Shown in pieces: positions 47,834 to 57,235 of a stretch of DNA of 64,000 nucleotides. Under the pieces are notes generated by a model. That model ran no database searches, was not told the origin of the DNA, and saw only the letters and a list, made by a program, of their open reading frames with translations. Source of the stretch: Marinitoga aeolica (GTDB taxonomy: Bacteria > Thermotogota > Thermotogae > Petrotogales > Petrotogaceae); the NCBI RefSeq assembly GCF_029910535.1, contig NZ_CP069362.1, positions 2,232,001 to 2,296,000 of the forward strand, in the 5' to 3' direction. A program made the translations under genes and the position numbers. The number at the start of each line of letters is the position of its first letter. Position 1 is the stretch's first letter.

Positions 47834-47843
47834 CAGATCACCC

Positions 47844-48272
47844 CTATAATCTTTTAAATTCCTCTTTAGCTAGTCTATCTAATATTCCATTTATAAATTT
47901 TGCACTTTTCTTATTTGCATATTTTTTGGCTAACTCAACCGCTTCATCCAATATTACTTTTGGCGGTATGTCGTTTCTGTTTTTTAATTCAAAAATAGCT
48001 AATCTTAAAATAGATTTTTCAATATTTGCTACTCTATCAAATTCCCAATTTAATAAATAATTTTTTATTAAATTGTCATAATCATCTTTATTATTAAAAA
48101 TATCTTCTATATATATTTCTGCTTCCTCAATAAGGCTTTGAGGGACCTTTTTATTTTCTAAAAGGTCCCTCAATAAACTTAATATTTCTTCATATGTTAC
48201 ATTATTATTGAAATCCAATTGGAATATAGATTCTAGAACAACTTCTCTAATTTTTCTTCTTTTTGAAATCAA
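47844..48272 (-). CDS. nusB: Transcription antitermination factor NusB
   Basis: NusB binds boxA with NusE (S10) for rRNA antitermination. The 142-residue helical protein has RRKIREVVLESIFQLDF, WEFDRVANIEKSILRLAIFEL and the C-terminal VILDEAVELAKKYANKKSAKFINGILD, all NusB hallmarks. The start is TTG, overlapping the asp23 stop by 2 bases (TTGA), with GGGAG 7-8 bases upstream, so translation is coupled. Confidence 0.94.
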   Translation of the reverse strand: MISKRRKIREVVLESIFQLDFNNNVTYEEILSLLRDLLENKKVPQSLIEEAEIYIEDIFNNKDDYDNLIKNYLLNWEFDRVANIEKSILRLAIFELKNRNDIPPKVILDEAVELAKKYANKKSAKFINGILDRLAKEEFKRL

Positions 48273-48718
48273 TTTTCAACACTCCCATTATCTTCATCAT
48301 AAAATTCGTCTTCTTTTTTCTCTTCTACATCTGTATTTTTTTCCTCAATTTCAGGTATTTTTTCTAATTCTTCAATGTTTTCTTCTGCTTGAGATACAAT
48401 TAATCCATCTAAAACTATATCTATATTTCTTACAGGTACTTCTGTCATTTTTTCAACTTCGGATTTTAAAAATTCCTGTAAATCTTTTGCGAATTGTATT
48501 ATACTTGTGCCGTATTTTGCCTTTGTTTTAATATAAACAGAAATGGTTTCATCATCATTTTCAACTATCTTTATCATTTTAGCGATATCTTTATCGTTTA
48601 ATTCAAATTCAGGTACATTTTCTTTAAAAAATAATTGATAAGATTTCATGGCCAATTCTTTTAAAGCACTATCGCTAAAAGAGAGTTCTCCAAATTGATT
48701 ATTTTCATTAATGGCCAT
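48269..48718 (-). CDS. Asp23/Gls24 family envelope stress response protein
   Basis: The 149-residue protein has the Asp23 domain (about 5-110: FGELSFSDSALKELAMKSYQ, then ISVYIKTKAKYGTSIIQFAK and VRNIDIVLDGLIV) and an acidic Glu/Asp-rich tail. In Firmicutes the YqhY-type homologue sits next to nusB and is linked to lipid metabolism and envelope stress. The same neighbour is seen here. I chose the ATG at 48718 with AGGAGGGG just upstream. The longer frame begins inside efp. Confidence 0.88.
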   Translation of the reverse strand: MAINENNQFGELSFSDSALKELAMKSYQLFFKENVPEFELNDKDIAKMIKIVENDDETISVYIKTKAKYGTSIIQFAKDLQEFLKSEVEKMTEVPVRNIDIVLDGLIVSQAEENIEELEKIPEIEEKNTDVEEKKEDEFYDEDNGSVEN

Positions 48719-48731
48719 ATTTCCCCTCCTT

Positions 48732-49289
48732 TCAGGCTCTTTCAATATACTCCCCTGTTCTTGTGTCAATTTTTACTTTTTGCCCTACTTCAACAAAGAA
48801 TGGTACAGTTGTTTTTAACCCTGTTTCTAAAATTGCAGGTTTTCCACCACCTGAAGCAGTATCTCCCTTGAAATTGGGTTCTGTTTCAGTGACTTCTAAA
48901 ACAACAACCGTAGGTAAAACAATTCCAACTGGTTTTTCTTCATAAAAGGTTAATGTAACTTCTAGATTATCAATTAAGAAATCTTTAGCATCTGAAACAT
49001 CATCTTCAGATAATAAATATTGTTCATAAGTACTTAGATCCATAAATACATAATTATCTCCATCGTGATATAAATATTCAGCAGGTCTATAATCTAAAGC
49101 TGCTTCTTCAACCTTTTCGCCTGAATTGAAATTTTTATCAATAACATAACCAGTTTTTATATTTTTTAATTTTGTTTTAATAATACCACTACCTCTACCT
49201 GTAAAATGTTTCTGCATTCCTAATACTCTATATAATTCACCATCTACCACAATAATCATACCTTTTTTTAAATCTCCAACTACCACCAT
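48732..49289 (-). CDS. efp: Elongation factor P
   Basis: EF-P rescues ribosomes stalled at polyproline. The 185-residue protein has the three beta-barrel domains: [20 protein letters not shown], then [20 protein letters not shown], and a C-terminal [18 protein letters not shown] with [13 protein letters not shown]. The tip loop reads TGRGSG with Arg32, where the E. coli type has the modifiable lysine 34. This is the Thermotogota form. ATG after AGGAGGAG. It lies between pepP and asp23. Confidence 0.97.
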   Translation of the reverse strand: MVVVGDLKKGMIIVVDGELYRVLGMQKHFTGRGSGIIKTKLKNIKTGYVIDKNFNSGEKVEEAALDYRPAEYLYHDGDNYVFMDLSTYEQYLLSEDDVSDAKDFLIDNLEVTLTFYEEKPVGIVLPTVVVLEVTETEPNFKGDTASGGGKPAILETGLKTTVPFFVEVGQKVKIDTRTGEYIERA

Positions 49290-49313
49290 TTTCTACTCCT
49301 CCTATATCTAGAA

Positions 49314-50399
49314 TTATAAAATAATTAAATTTTTATCAAATGATGTTAAAACTTCACACCCATCTTCTGTAATTAATATATCATCTTCTATTCTAACTCC
49401 CAATTCACCAGGTAAATAAATTCCAGGTTCTATTGTAATTATATCACCAGGCTTTGAAATTATATCAGAAGCCTTTGAAACTCTTGGCGATTCATGTACT
49501 TCTAAGCCAACACCATGTCCTAAACTATGATTAAAAAACTCTCCATAGCCATTTTCTGAAATTATGTCTCTTGCAACTTTATCCAGATCAGAATATCTCA
49601 TTCCAGGTTTTGCTGATTTAATAGCTGCTGTTTGTGCTTTTAATACTAAATTATATATTTCTTTTTGTTTTTCACTGATTTTACCTACAGCAATTGTTCT
49701 GGTAATATCAGAATTATATCCATTTGCATATGCTCCAAAATCGATAACAACTAGTTCTCCGTTTTCAATCTTTTTATTAGAAGCTATACCATGTGGTAAT
49801 GCCCCACGAAAACCAGAAGCGACTATTGTTTCAAACGCATAATTATCTGCACCAAATAATTTCATATTATATTCTAATTTAGCAGCAAATTCCTTTTCTG
49901 TCATCCCAACAATAAATGTATCAAGTGTTTCCTGTAAAGCTTTTTCAGCAATTATTGCAGCTTCTTTAATAAATTTAACTTCATCTTCTGACTTTGTTCT
50001 TCGCATTTCAATAACTAAATCTTCCGCAGGTATAAATTCATAATTTTCGAAAGTTTTCAATACTTTTAAATAAATGTTTGAAGATACCGTGTTTGATTCA
50101 AAACCTATTTTTGAACCTTCTGGTAAATTATTTAATAAATTTTTTAATTCTTCAGATAATTTATTTTTGAAAATAATAGGTTTTACTCCAGTTTGTTTTT
50201 GAGCTTGTTCGATATATCTTCCGTCTGTCATAAATTTAACATCATTTTGTGTAATACATATAATAGAAAATGACCCAGTAAATCCTGTTAAATAATAAGA
50301 AGAAGGTTTTGATGAATTTTCGATGTTAATTATTAAATAAGCATTTAAATTTTTTGATTCCATTTTTTCTCTTAATTTATTAATTCTATTTTTGAACAC
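49314..50399 (-). CDS. pepP: M24-family Xaa-Pro aminopeptidase
   Basis: The 361-residue protein has a creatinase-like N-terminal domain (about 1-125) and a pita-bread M24 domain. The five metal ligands are in place: VIDFGAYANGYNSDITRT (two Asp), HSLGHGVGLEVHES (His), TIEPGIYLPG (Glu) and VRIEDDILIT (Glu). It removes N-terminal residues before proline. The start is GTG with GGGGG 7 bases upstream. The position before efp matches the Firmicutes yqhT-efp pair. Confidence 0.92.
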   Translation of the reverse strand: MFKNRINKLREKMESKNLNAYLIINIENSSKPSSYYLTGFTGSFSIICITQNDVKFMTDGRYIEQAQKQTGVKPIIFKNKLSEELKNLLNNLPEGSKIGFESNTVSSNIYLKVLKTFENYEFIPAEDLVIEMRRTKSEDEVKFIKEAAIIAEKALQETLDTFIVGMTEKEFAAKLEYNMKLFGADNYAFETIVASGFRGALPHGIASNKKIENGELVVIDFGAYANGYNSDITRTIAVGKISEKQKEIYNLVLKAQTAAIKSAKPGMRYSDLDKVARDIISENGYGEFFNHSLGHGVGLEVHESPRVSKASDIISKPGDIITIEPGIYLPGELGVRIEDDILITEDGCEVLTSFDKNLIIL

Positions 50400-50432
50400 A
50401 ATATATCCCCCTTATCTTAAAATATATATGAT

Positions 50433-50441
50433 ATTATATCA
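50433..50441 (-). promoter_or_regulatory. Extended -10 of the pepP-efp-asp23-nusB-dxs unit
   Basis: The minus strand reads TGATATAAT about 35 bases upstream of the pepP GTG, directly after the mutS stop codon. No good -35 is visible. Confidence 0.45.
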
Positions 50442-50446
50442 TAGAT

Positions 50447-52864
50447 TTAAAAAAGTTTTAATTGATTTTTGTTCTTGTTAAACTTCCTTTGCTTAATTTT
50501 CTTCATGCTTTTTAACTTATTTTCAAATTCTGTTTTATTAGATATTTCTTCCATGACTTCCTTAGCTCTTACAACAACTTCATTTGGAATTCCTGCGAGT
50601 TTTGCAACCTCAATTCCATAACTTTTATCACTAATTCCATCTTCAATTTTATGTAGAAATATTATACCAGATTCAGTTTCTAAAACTTTTACTCTTTTAT
50701 TAATAATTCCCTCATAAAAATCATTTAACATTGTTAATTCCATATAATGTGTTGCAAATATAGTATATGATTTTAAAATTTGATAAATATATTCAGATGT
50801 AGCCCATGCAACACTGATTCCATCGATTGTTCCTGTCCCTCTTCCAACTTCATCTAGAAGGATTAAACTATCCTCGTTGGCATTATTTAATATAGTAGAT
50901 ACTTCAGCCATCTCAACAAGGAAGGTAGACTTTCCACTAACAACATCATCTTTAGCGCCAATTCGAGTAAAAATATTTTTTAATATAGGTAATTTTGCAT
51001 ATTCAGCTGGGACATAAGAACCAATTTGAGCCATTATAGAAATAATACCAATTTGTCTTAAGTATGTGGATTTTCCACTCATATTAGGTCCGGTTAAAAT
51101 TACAAACCTTTTATTTCTATCAAGTTTTATATTATTAGGTGTAAATAAATCAGTAAATTGCTCCACCACAGGATGGCGACCATTTATAATAATGAAATTA
51201 TCATTATCAAATTCCGGCTTTACATAATTATTTTTTATTGAAGCCTCTGCAAAGCCCCTTAAAATATCTATTTTTGAGATATTAGAAGACAAAATCTTAA
51301 GTTCTTTTACGTATTTTTGTAATTTTAAAATTAAGTTATTAAAAAGTTTTTTTTCTAATTCATCGATCTTTTTTTCTGCAATAGAATATTTTTCCTCTAA
51401 ATTTCTTAATTCTTCAGTTATAAAACGCTCAGAATTTACAAGTGTTTGTTTTCGAATATAGTGTGGCGGAACTTTATCTATATTAGCTTTTGTAACTTCT
51501 ATATAAAAACCATATATTTTATTTCTGGCTACTTTTAAATTGTTAATACCGGTTCTTTGTTTTTCATTTGATTCTATTTCTTTTAAAAATTCAGAAGAAT
51601 TTTCAAAAATTTTTTTATATTGATCTAATTCATTATTGTATCCTTTTTTGATAACTTTTCCACTTCCAACTTGATTTGATGGCTCATCTGCAATAGCATT
51701 ATTAAGTAATTGTTTTAATTCATGTAATTCGTTTAATAAATCAAGACCCAAAATATTTAATAATTCATTTATATATGGCAATACATCTAAAGTATTTTTT
51801 AATGCTGTTAAATCTCTTGGAGTAGCTCTTAAAAGAGATATTCTTGAAGATATTCTTTCTATGTCTCGAATAGAACTTAGATATTCTTTTAATTCTTCCA
51901 TAATTAATGGATCATTTCTAAATATTTCTACAAGTTCTAATCTTTTTTCAATATCTTCCTTTTTTATTAATGGTTTAGAAATCCATTGTTGTAATGTTCT
52001 TGCCCCCATTGATGTTTTGGTAAACTTTAAAATATCATATAAAGTTTTTCCTTTATTTTCTTTATTTGGAAGTAACCCCAAATTTAATATAGTAGTAGAA
52101 TCTAAAATCATATTGTTTGAACTTTTAAAATGTTTTGGGAAAGAAAAATGGGTTATTTTTTGTTTTTGTGTAATTTCTAAATATTTAAAAACAGCTCCTA
52201 ATGCTAATAATTCATTGTTGCTTAAATTTAATACGTCGATATTTAAAATTTCATAACTTTCCTTTAAAATATCTTCAAAATTATTGTTAAAATACCATTC
52301 ATCTAATTCTTCAACATATAAAGCTGGATATATATTTTTTATTTTATTTTTTAATGTTTTTAAGTTACTAGACAATAATATCTGAACGAAAGAATAAGAA
52401 GATATAAAATCTAAAATTTCATTTTCTGAAAGATTAAAAGAATCTACATATAACTCTCCGGTACTAAAATCAAATATTACAAACACATAATTATTATTAT
52501 CAATTAAATAAATTAATAATGAATATCTATTATTTTCATCTATCATATTTTCCTCAACAATTGTCCCTGGAGTAAGTATTTTTGTAACCTCTCTTTTAAC
52601 AATTCCCTTTGCAGTTGAAGGATCTTCCACTTGATCACAAATAGCAACCTTAAACCCCTGTTCTAAAAGTTTTTTCAAATAGTTATCTAGTGCATGATGA
52701 GGAATTCCAGCCATAGGATGTCCATTTCTTTGAGTTAAAGTAATTTGAAGTGCTTCACTTGTAATTTTTGCATCTTCAAAAAAAGTTTCATAAAAATCAC
52801 CTAGTCTAAATAATAAAATACAGTCTTTATATTCATTTTTTATTTCTAAATATTGTCTTATCAT
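50447..52864 (-). CDS. mutS: DNA mismatch repair protein MutS
   Basis: MutS recognises mismatches. The 805-residue protein has the mismatch-binding domain (LLFRLGDFYETFFEDAK carries the Phe-x-Glu motif), GHPMAGIPHHALDNYLKKL, and the core. The ATPase has Walker A GPNMSGKSTYLRQIG, Walker B LILLDEVGRGTGTIDGI and a following FATHYMELT. The coordinates use the first ATG, but the frame is open upstream to 52897. The preceding codons encode SNLTP, the family's usual N-terminus, so translation probably begins at ATC 52880-52882 behind AAGGTGAT. Confidence 0.95.
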   Translation of the reverse strand: MIRQYLEIKNEYKDCILLFRLGDFYETFFEDAKITSEALQITLTQRNGHPMAGIPHHALDNYLKKLLEQGFKVAICDQVEDPSTAKGIVKREVTKILTPGTIVEENMIDENNRYSLLIYLIDNNNYVFVIFDFSTGELYVDSFNLSENEILDFISSYSFVQILLSSNLKTLKNKIKNIYPALYVEELDEWYFNNNFEDILKESYEILNIDVLNLSNNELLALGAVFKYLEITQKQKITHFSFPKHFKSSNNMILDSTTILNLGLLPNKENKGKTLYDILKFTKTSMGARTLQQWISKPLIKKEDIEKRLELVEIFRNDPLIMEELKEYLSSIRDIERISSRISLLRATPRDLTALKNTLDVLPYINELLNILGLDLLNELHELKQLLNNAIADEPSNQVGSGKVIKKGYNNELDQYKKIFENSSEFLKEIESNEKQRTGINNLKVARNKIYGFYIEVTKANIDKVPPHYIRKQTLVNSERFITEELRNLEEKYSIAEKKIDELEKKLFNNLILKLQKYVKELKILSSNISKIDILRGFAEASIKNNYVKPEFDNDNFIIINGRHPVVEQFTDLFTPNNIKLDRNKRFVILTGPNMSGKSTYLRQIGIISIMAQIGSYVPAEYAKLPILKNIFTRIGAKDDVVSGKSTFLVEMAEVSTILNNANEDSLILLDEVGRGTGTIDGISVAWATSEYIYQILKSYTIFATHYMELTMLNDFYEGIINKRVKVLETESGIIFLHKIEDGISDKSYGIEVAKLAGIPNEVVVRAKEVMEEISNKTEFENKLKSMKKIKQRKFNKNKNQLKLF

Positions 52865-52902
52865 TGGAGTTAAATTACTGATGCTATCACCTTCCCATTA
52901 CA

Positions 52903-52974
52903 TCAGGGTGCTTTCGCACCCTGATAATGAAAATTATATTAGAATAAATATACATCAGGGCGCTAAGCGCCCTG
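52903..52974. repeat. Two similar GC-rich hairpins between clpP and mutS
   Basis: Hairpin 1 (52903-52924): TCAGGGTGC, loop TTTC, GCACCCTGA. Hairpin 2 (52956-52974): CAGGGCGC, loop TAA, GCGCCCTG. On the minus strand both are followed by ATGTA or TGATGTA. There are no T-runs typical of terminators. They stand out as GC-rich islands in this region, just upstream of the mutS ribosome site. Confidence 0.7.
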
Positions 52975-52977
52975 CAA

Positions 52978-53570
52978 TTATTTTATTTCTTTTCTACTTT
53001 TAATTACTTTATCAATTAATCCATATTCAAGAGCTTCTTCAGCTGACATGAAATAGTCTCTATCTGTATCTTTCTCAATGGTTTTTAATTCTTGTCCTGT
53101 ATGATCGCTTAATATCTTATTTAACATTTTTTTGATTCTTAATAATTCCTGAACTTGAATTTCCACATCTTTTGCAGTACCTTGGGCGCCACCCCAGGGT
53201 TGATGAATCATTATTCTTGAATTAGGCAAAGCAAATCTCTTTCCTTTAGCACCTGCAGCTAATAAGACGGCGCCCATTGAAGCAGCTTGACCTATACATA
53301 TTGTTGCAACATCAGGTTTTATATATTGCATTGTATCATACATTGCTAAACCAGCTGTGACAGAGCCTCCGGGACTATTTATATATAAATAAATATCTTT
53401 TTCAGGATCTTGAGCCTCTAAAAAAAGTAATTGCGCAACAACTAAATTGGATATATAATCATTAACTTCTGAACCTAAAAAAATAATTCTGTCTTTTAAT
53501 AATCTGGAATATATATCATATGCTCTTTCGTATCTACCTGTTGATTCAACAACTACTGGAATAGGCATGC

Positions 53571-53574
<4 letters not shown>
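52978..53574 (-). CDS. clpP: ATP-dependent Clp protease proteolytic subunit
   Basis: ClpP forms the tetradecameric serine-protease chamber used by ClpX, ClpC or ClpA. The 198-residue protein has the triad Ser99 ([14 protein letters not shown]), His124 ([10 protein letters not shown]) and Asp173 ([20 protein letters not shown]). The N-terminus [20 protein letters not shown] is typical. The ATG overlaps the stop of the RemA-like gene by 4 bases, with AAGGTGA 7 bases upstream. No clp ATPase gene is in the window. Confidence 0.97.
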
Positions 53575-55210
<1,636 letters not shown>

Positions 55211-55215
55211 TTATA

Positions 55216-55776
55216 ATGATAGTATTGTATGGAGGATCTTTTAATCCACCTCATATTGGGCATAGGATAATAGCAGAATATGCATATGATTATTTAAAAC
55301 CTAATAAATTTTTAATAATTCCAGCAGTGATTCCACCTCATAAATTAGAAGAAAAAAATATTGCAAATTTTGAATTACGAAAAAAATGGTGTGAAATTAC
55401 TTTTCCAAAAGAGAGATTTACAGTTTCTGATATAGAGAATGATTTACCTAAACCATCATATACTTATCAAACAGTATTGAAATTAAAAGAACTATATAAT
55501 GATGATATATATCTATTAATAGGAGAAGATTCTTTGATTAATTTTCATACATGGTATAAATGGGAACAATTAATAGATGAAGTAACGTTAGTTGTCTATA
55601 AAAGATATTCAGAAAGATTAAAATTTGAAAATTATAATTTACCACATATATTTTTGGATTCCCCTTTAATTGAAATTTCATCTACGGACATTAGAAATAG
55701 AGTAAAAAAAGGATTAAGTATATATGGAATGGTTTCAGATGATATAGTCGAAGAAATAAAAAATACCTATAGGTAA
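55216..55776 (+). CDS. nadD: Nicotinate-nucleotide adenylyltransferase
   Basis: NadD makes nicotinate adenine dinucleotide in NAD synthesis. The 186-residue protein has the nucleotidyltransferase motif IVLYGGSFNPPHIGHRI, IPAVIPPHK, GEDSLINFHTWYKWEQL and the SSTDIRNRVKKG signature. I chose the ATG at 55216 (GGAGTGA 5 bases upstream) over the GTG at 55207 that abuts obg's stop. Its last codons, encoding EIKNTYR, lie in an inverted repeat shared with the convergent HD gene. Confidence 0.95.
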   Translation: MIVLYGGSFNPPHIGHRIIAEYAYDYLKPNKFLIIPAVIPPHKLEEKNIANFELRKKWCEITFPKERFTVSDIENDLPKPSYTYQTVLKLKELYNDDIYLLIGEDSLINFHTWYKWEQLIDEVTLVVYKRYSERLKFENYNLPHIFLDSPLIEISSTDIRNRVKKGLSIYGMVSDDIVEEIKNTYR

Positions 55777-55801
55777 TTCACCTATAGGTATTTTTTATTT
55801 C
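55753..55801. terminator. Bidirectional terminator formed from both convergent coding ends
   Basis: A 22-bp perfect inverted repeat (55753-55774 and 55780-55801) has a 5-base loop. Each arm holds the final codons of one gene (nadD on plus, HD hydrolase on minus) and ends in an A/T run, giving a U-tract on either strand. Both proteins therefore end in the same residues, EIKNTYR. Confidence 0.9.
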
Positions 55802-56344
55802 GTCTTTTATTCCGTTATAATATTCTTCTATAATTTTTATTTTTTCAAGTGCAATTTTTTTCCCAGTTTCAGTATTCATGCTTTCAGGAATTTTAAAAAT
55901 TTTATTTTTTATATATTCTAAATGTTCTTCCAAAGATGTTCTTTTTTTATTCATTAATATTCTTGCTAATCCAGTATATCCTAATAAATCTAATTTATCA
56001 GCATCTATTAAAATATTAGCTTCTAAAATATCAGTCCTTTTTAATTTATGACTTGCAATACAAAATGCAACATCTGAAGAATTTTTATAATTATATTTAT
56101 TTAAAAACTCTTCTGCTCTGTGCGCTCCTTCTAATGCATGGTCTTTTATTATTCCATCTACTTCATCTTTTTTAGATATATCATGTAAAAGAGCTGAATA
56201 GGTAATTATTTCAATGTTTCCTCCTTCTTTTTCTGCAATTTTCCTAGCATTATATGTAACTCTTTTAATATGACCTAAATCATGAGTTATATCAAGTTCA
56301 ATATTATTTAAAAATTCGAATATTTTTTCTTCTATATCTACCAT
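55778..56344 (-). CDS. HD-domain phosphohydrolase
   Basis: The 188-residue protein is a single HD domain with all metal ligands: HDLGHIKRVTYNARKIAEKE (first His), SALLHDISKKDE (His-Asp), ASHKLKRTDILE (His) and ILIDADKLDLLG (Asp). It resembles small cytosolic HD hydrolases such as YedJ; the substrate is unknown. The ATG follows GGAGGAGAT and overlaps the end of the AIM24-like gene by 7 bases. Its C-terminal EIKNTYR is set by the terminator repeat shared with nadD. Confidence 0.9.
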   Translation of the reverse strand: MVDIEEKIFEFLNNIELDITHDLGHIKRVTYNARKIAEKEGGNIEIITYSALLHDISKKDEVDGIIKDHALEGAHRAEEFLNKYNYKNSSDVAFCIASHKLKRTDILEANILIDADKLDLLGYTGLARILMNKKRTSLEEHLEYIKNKIFKIPESMNTETGKKIALEKIKIIEEYYNGIKDEIKNTYR

Positions 56345-57111
56345 TTATTATCTCCTCCGAATAATCCTCCCAATAAACTGCCGCCTATACCATCTATTCC
56401 TTTAGTTTCACCTTGATTTTTAAATCGTGCAGCCGAATAAATCCTATCAGCAAGTCTAGAGAATGGTAAACTTTGTAAATATACTGTACCAGGACCAGTT
56501 AATCTAGTTAAAAAAATACCTTCTCCTCCAAATAAGGCGTTTTTAAAACCTCCTACAAACTGAATATCATAATCTATTGTGTTTGAAAAACCGACAACAC
56601 AGCCAGTATCTACGCGTAATGATTCTCCAGGAAGTAAGTTTTTTTCAATAATCATACCTCCAGCATGGACAAAAGCTAAACCATCACCGATTAATCTTTC
56701 TAAAATAAATCCTTCACCACCAAATAATCCAGCACCAATTTTTTTAGTAAAGGCAATCTCAATATCTATTCCTGCTGCTGAACACAAATAACTATCTTTT
56801 TGACATATAAATTCCCCACCAAATTTGATTAAATCAATAGGAATTACTTTACCAGGATATGGTGCGCCAAATGCAACGTGTTTTTTCCCAGAGCCACTAT
56901 TAATAAAATTTGTTATGAAAAAGCTTTCTCCTACAAACATTCGCTTTAAACCTTTGAAAAAACCACCACCAGTTGTTGTTTGCATTTCTATTCCATCTTC
57001 CATATACATCATCGCTCCTGCTTCAGCACGAACACCTTCCCCAGGATCTAATTCTATCTCCACTAATTGCATGTCATCACCTATTATTTTGTAATCAATA
57101 ATATCGGCCAT
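56338..57111 (-). CDS. TIGR00266 / AIM24-family protein
   Basis: The 257-residue protein fits the TIGR00266/AIM24 family: YKIIGDDMQLVEIELDPGEG, AEAGAMMYMEDGIEM, LFGGEGFILERLIGDGLAFV and LPFSRLADRI. Two repeated beta-rich halves are visible (FGGEGF and FGGEGI). It ends with a glycine-rich tail. Function in bacteria is not established. ATG after AAGGGGGTG. It overlaps the HD gene downstream, so the two are probably co-expressed. Confidence 0.93.
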   Translation of the reverse strand: MADIIDYKIIGDDMQLVEIELDPGEGVRAEAGAMMYMEDGIEMQTTTGGGFFKGLKRMFVGESFFITNFINSGSGKKHVAFGAPYPGKVIPIDLIKFGGEFICQKDSYLCSAAGIDIEIAFTKKIGAGLFGGEGFILERLIGDGLAFVHAGGMIIEKNLLPGESLRVDTGCVVGFSNTIDYDIQFVGGFKNALFGGEGIFLTRLTGPGTVYLQSLPFSRLADRIYSAARFKNQGETKGIDGIGGSLLGGLFGGDNKW

Positions 57112-57144
57112 AATACACCCCCTTGAAATGGTATTTATATTTTC

Positions 57145-57153
57145 ATTATATCA
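57145..57153 (-). promoter_or_regulatory. Extended -10 of the AIM24-HD unit
   Basis: The minus strand reads TGATATAAT about 34 bases upstream of the AIM24-like ATG. No convincing -35 is seen. Confidence 0.45.
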
Positions 57154-57235
57154 TAAATTTAAATTCTAAGGAATTTTTAAGAAAAGAATGATATTATATC
57201 AACACTAATTTATATATAGATAAGGGGGCGAAAAA

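Noticed and set aside
48719-48769. Longer asp23 frame starting inside efp
   Set aside because: The ATG at 48718 has AGGAGGGG immediately upstream; the extension has no site and is not like the family.
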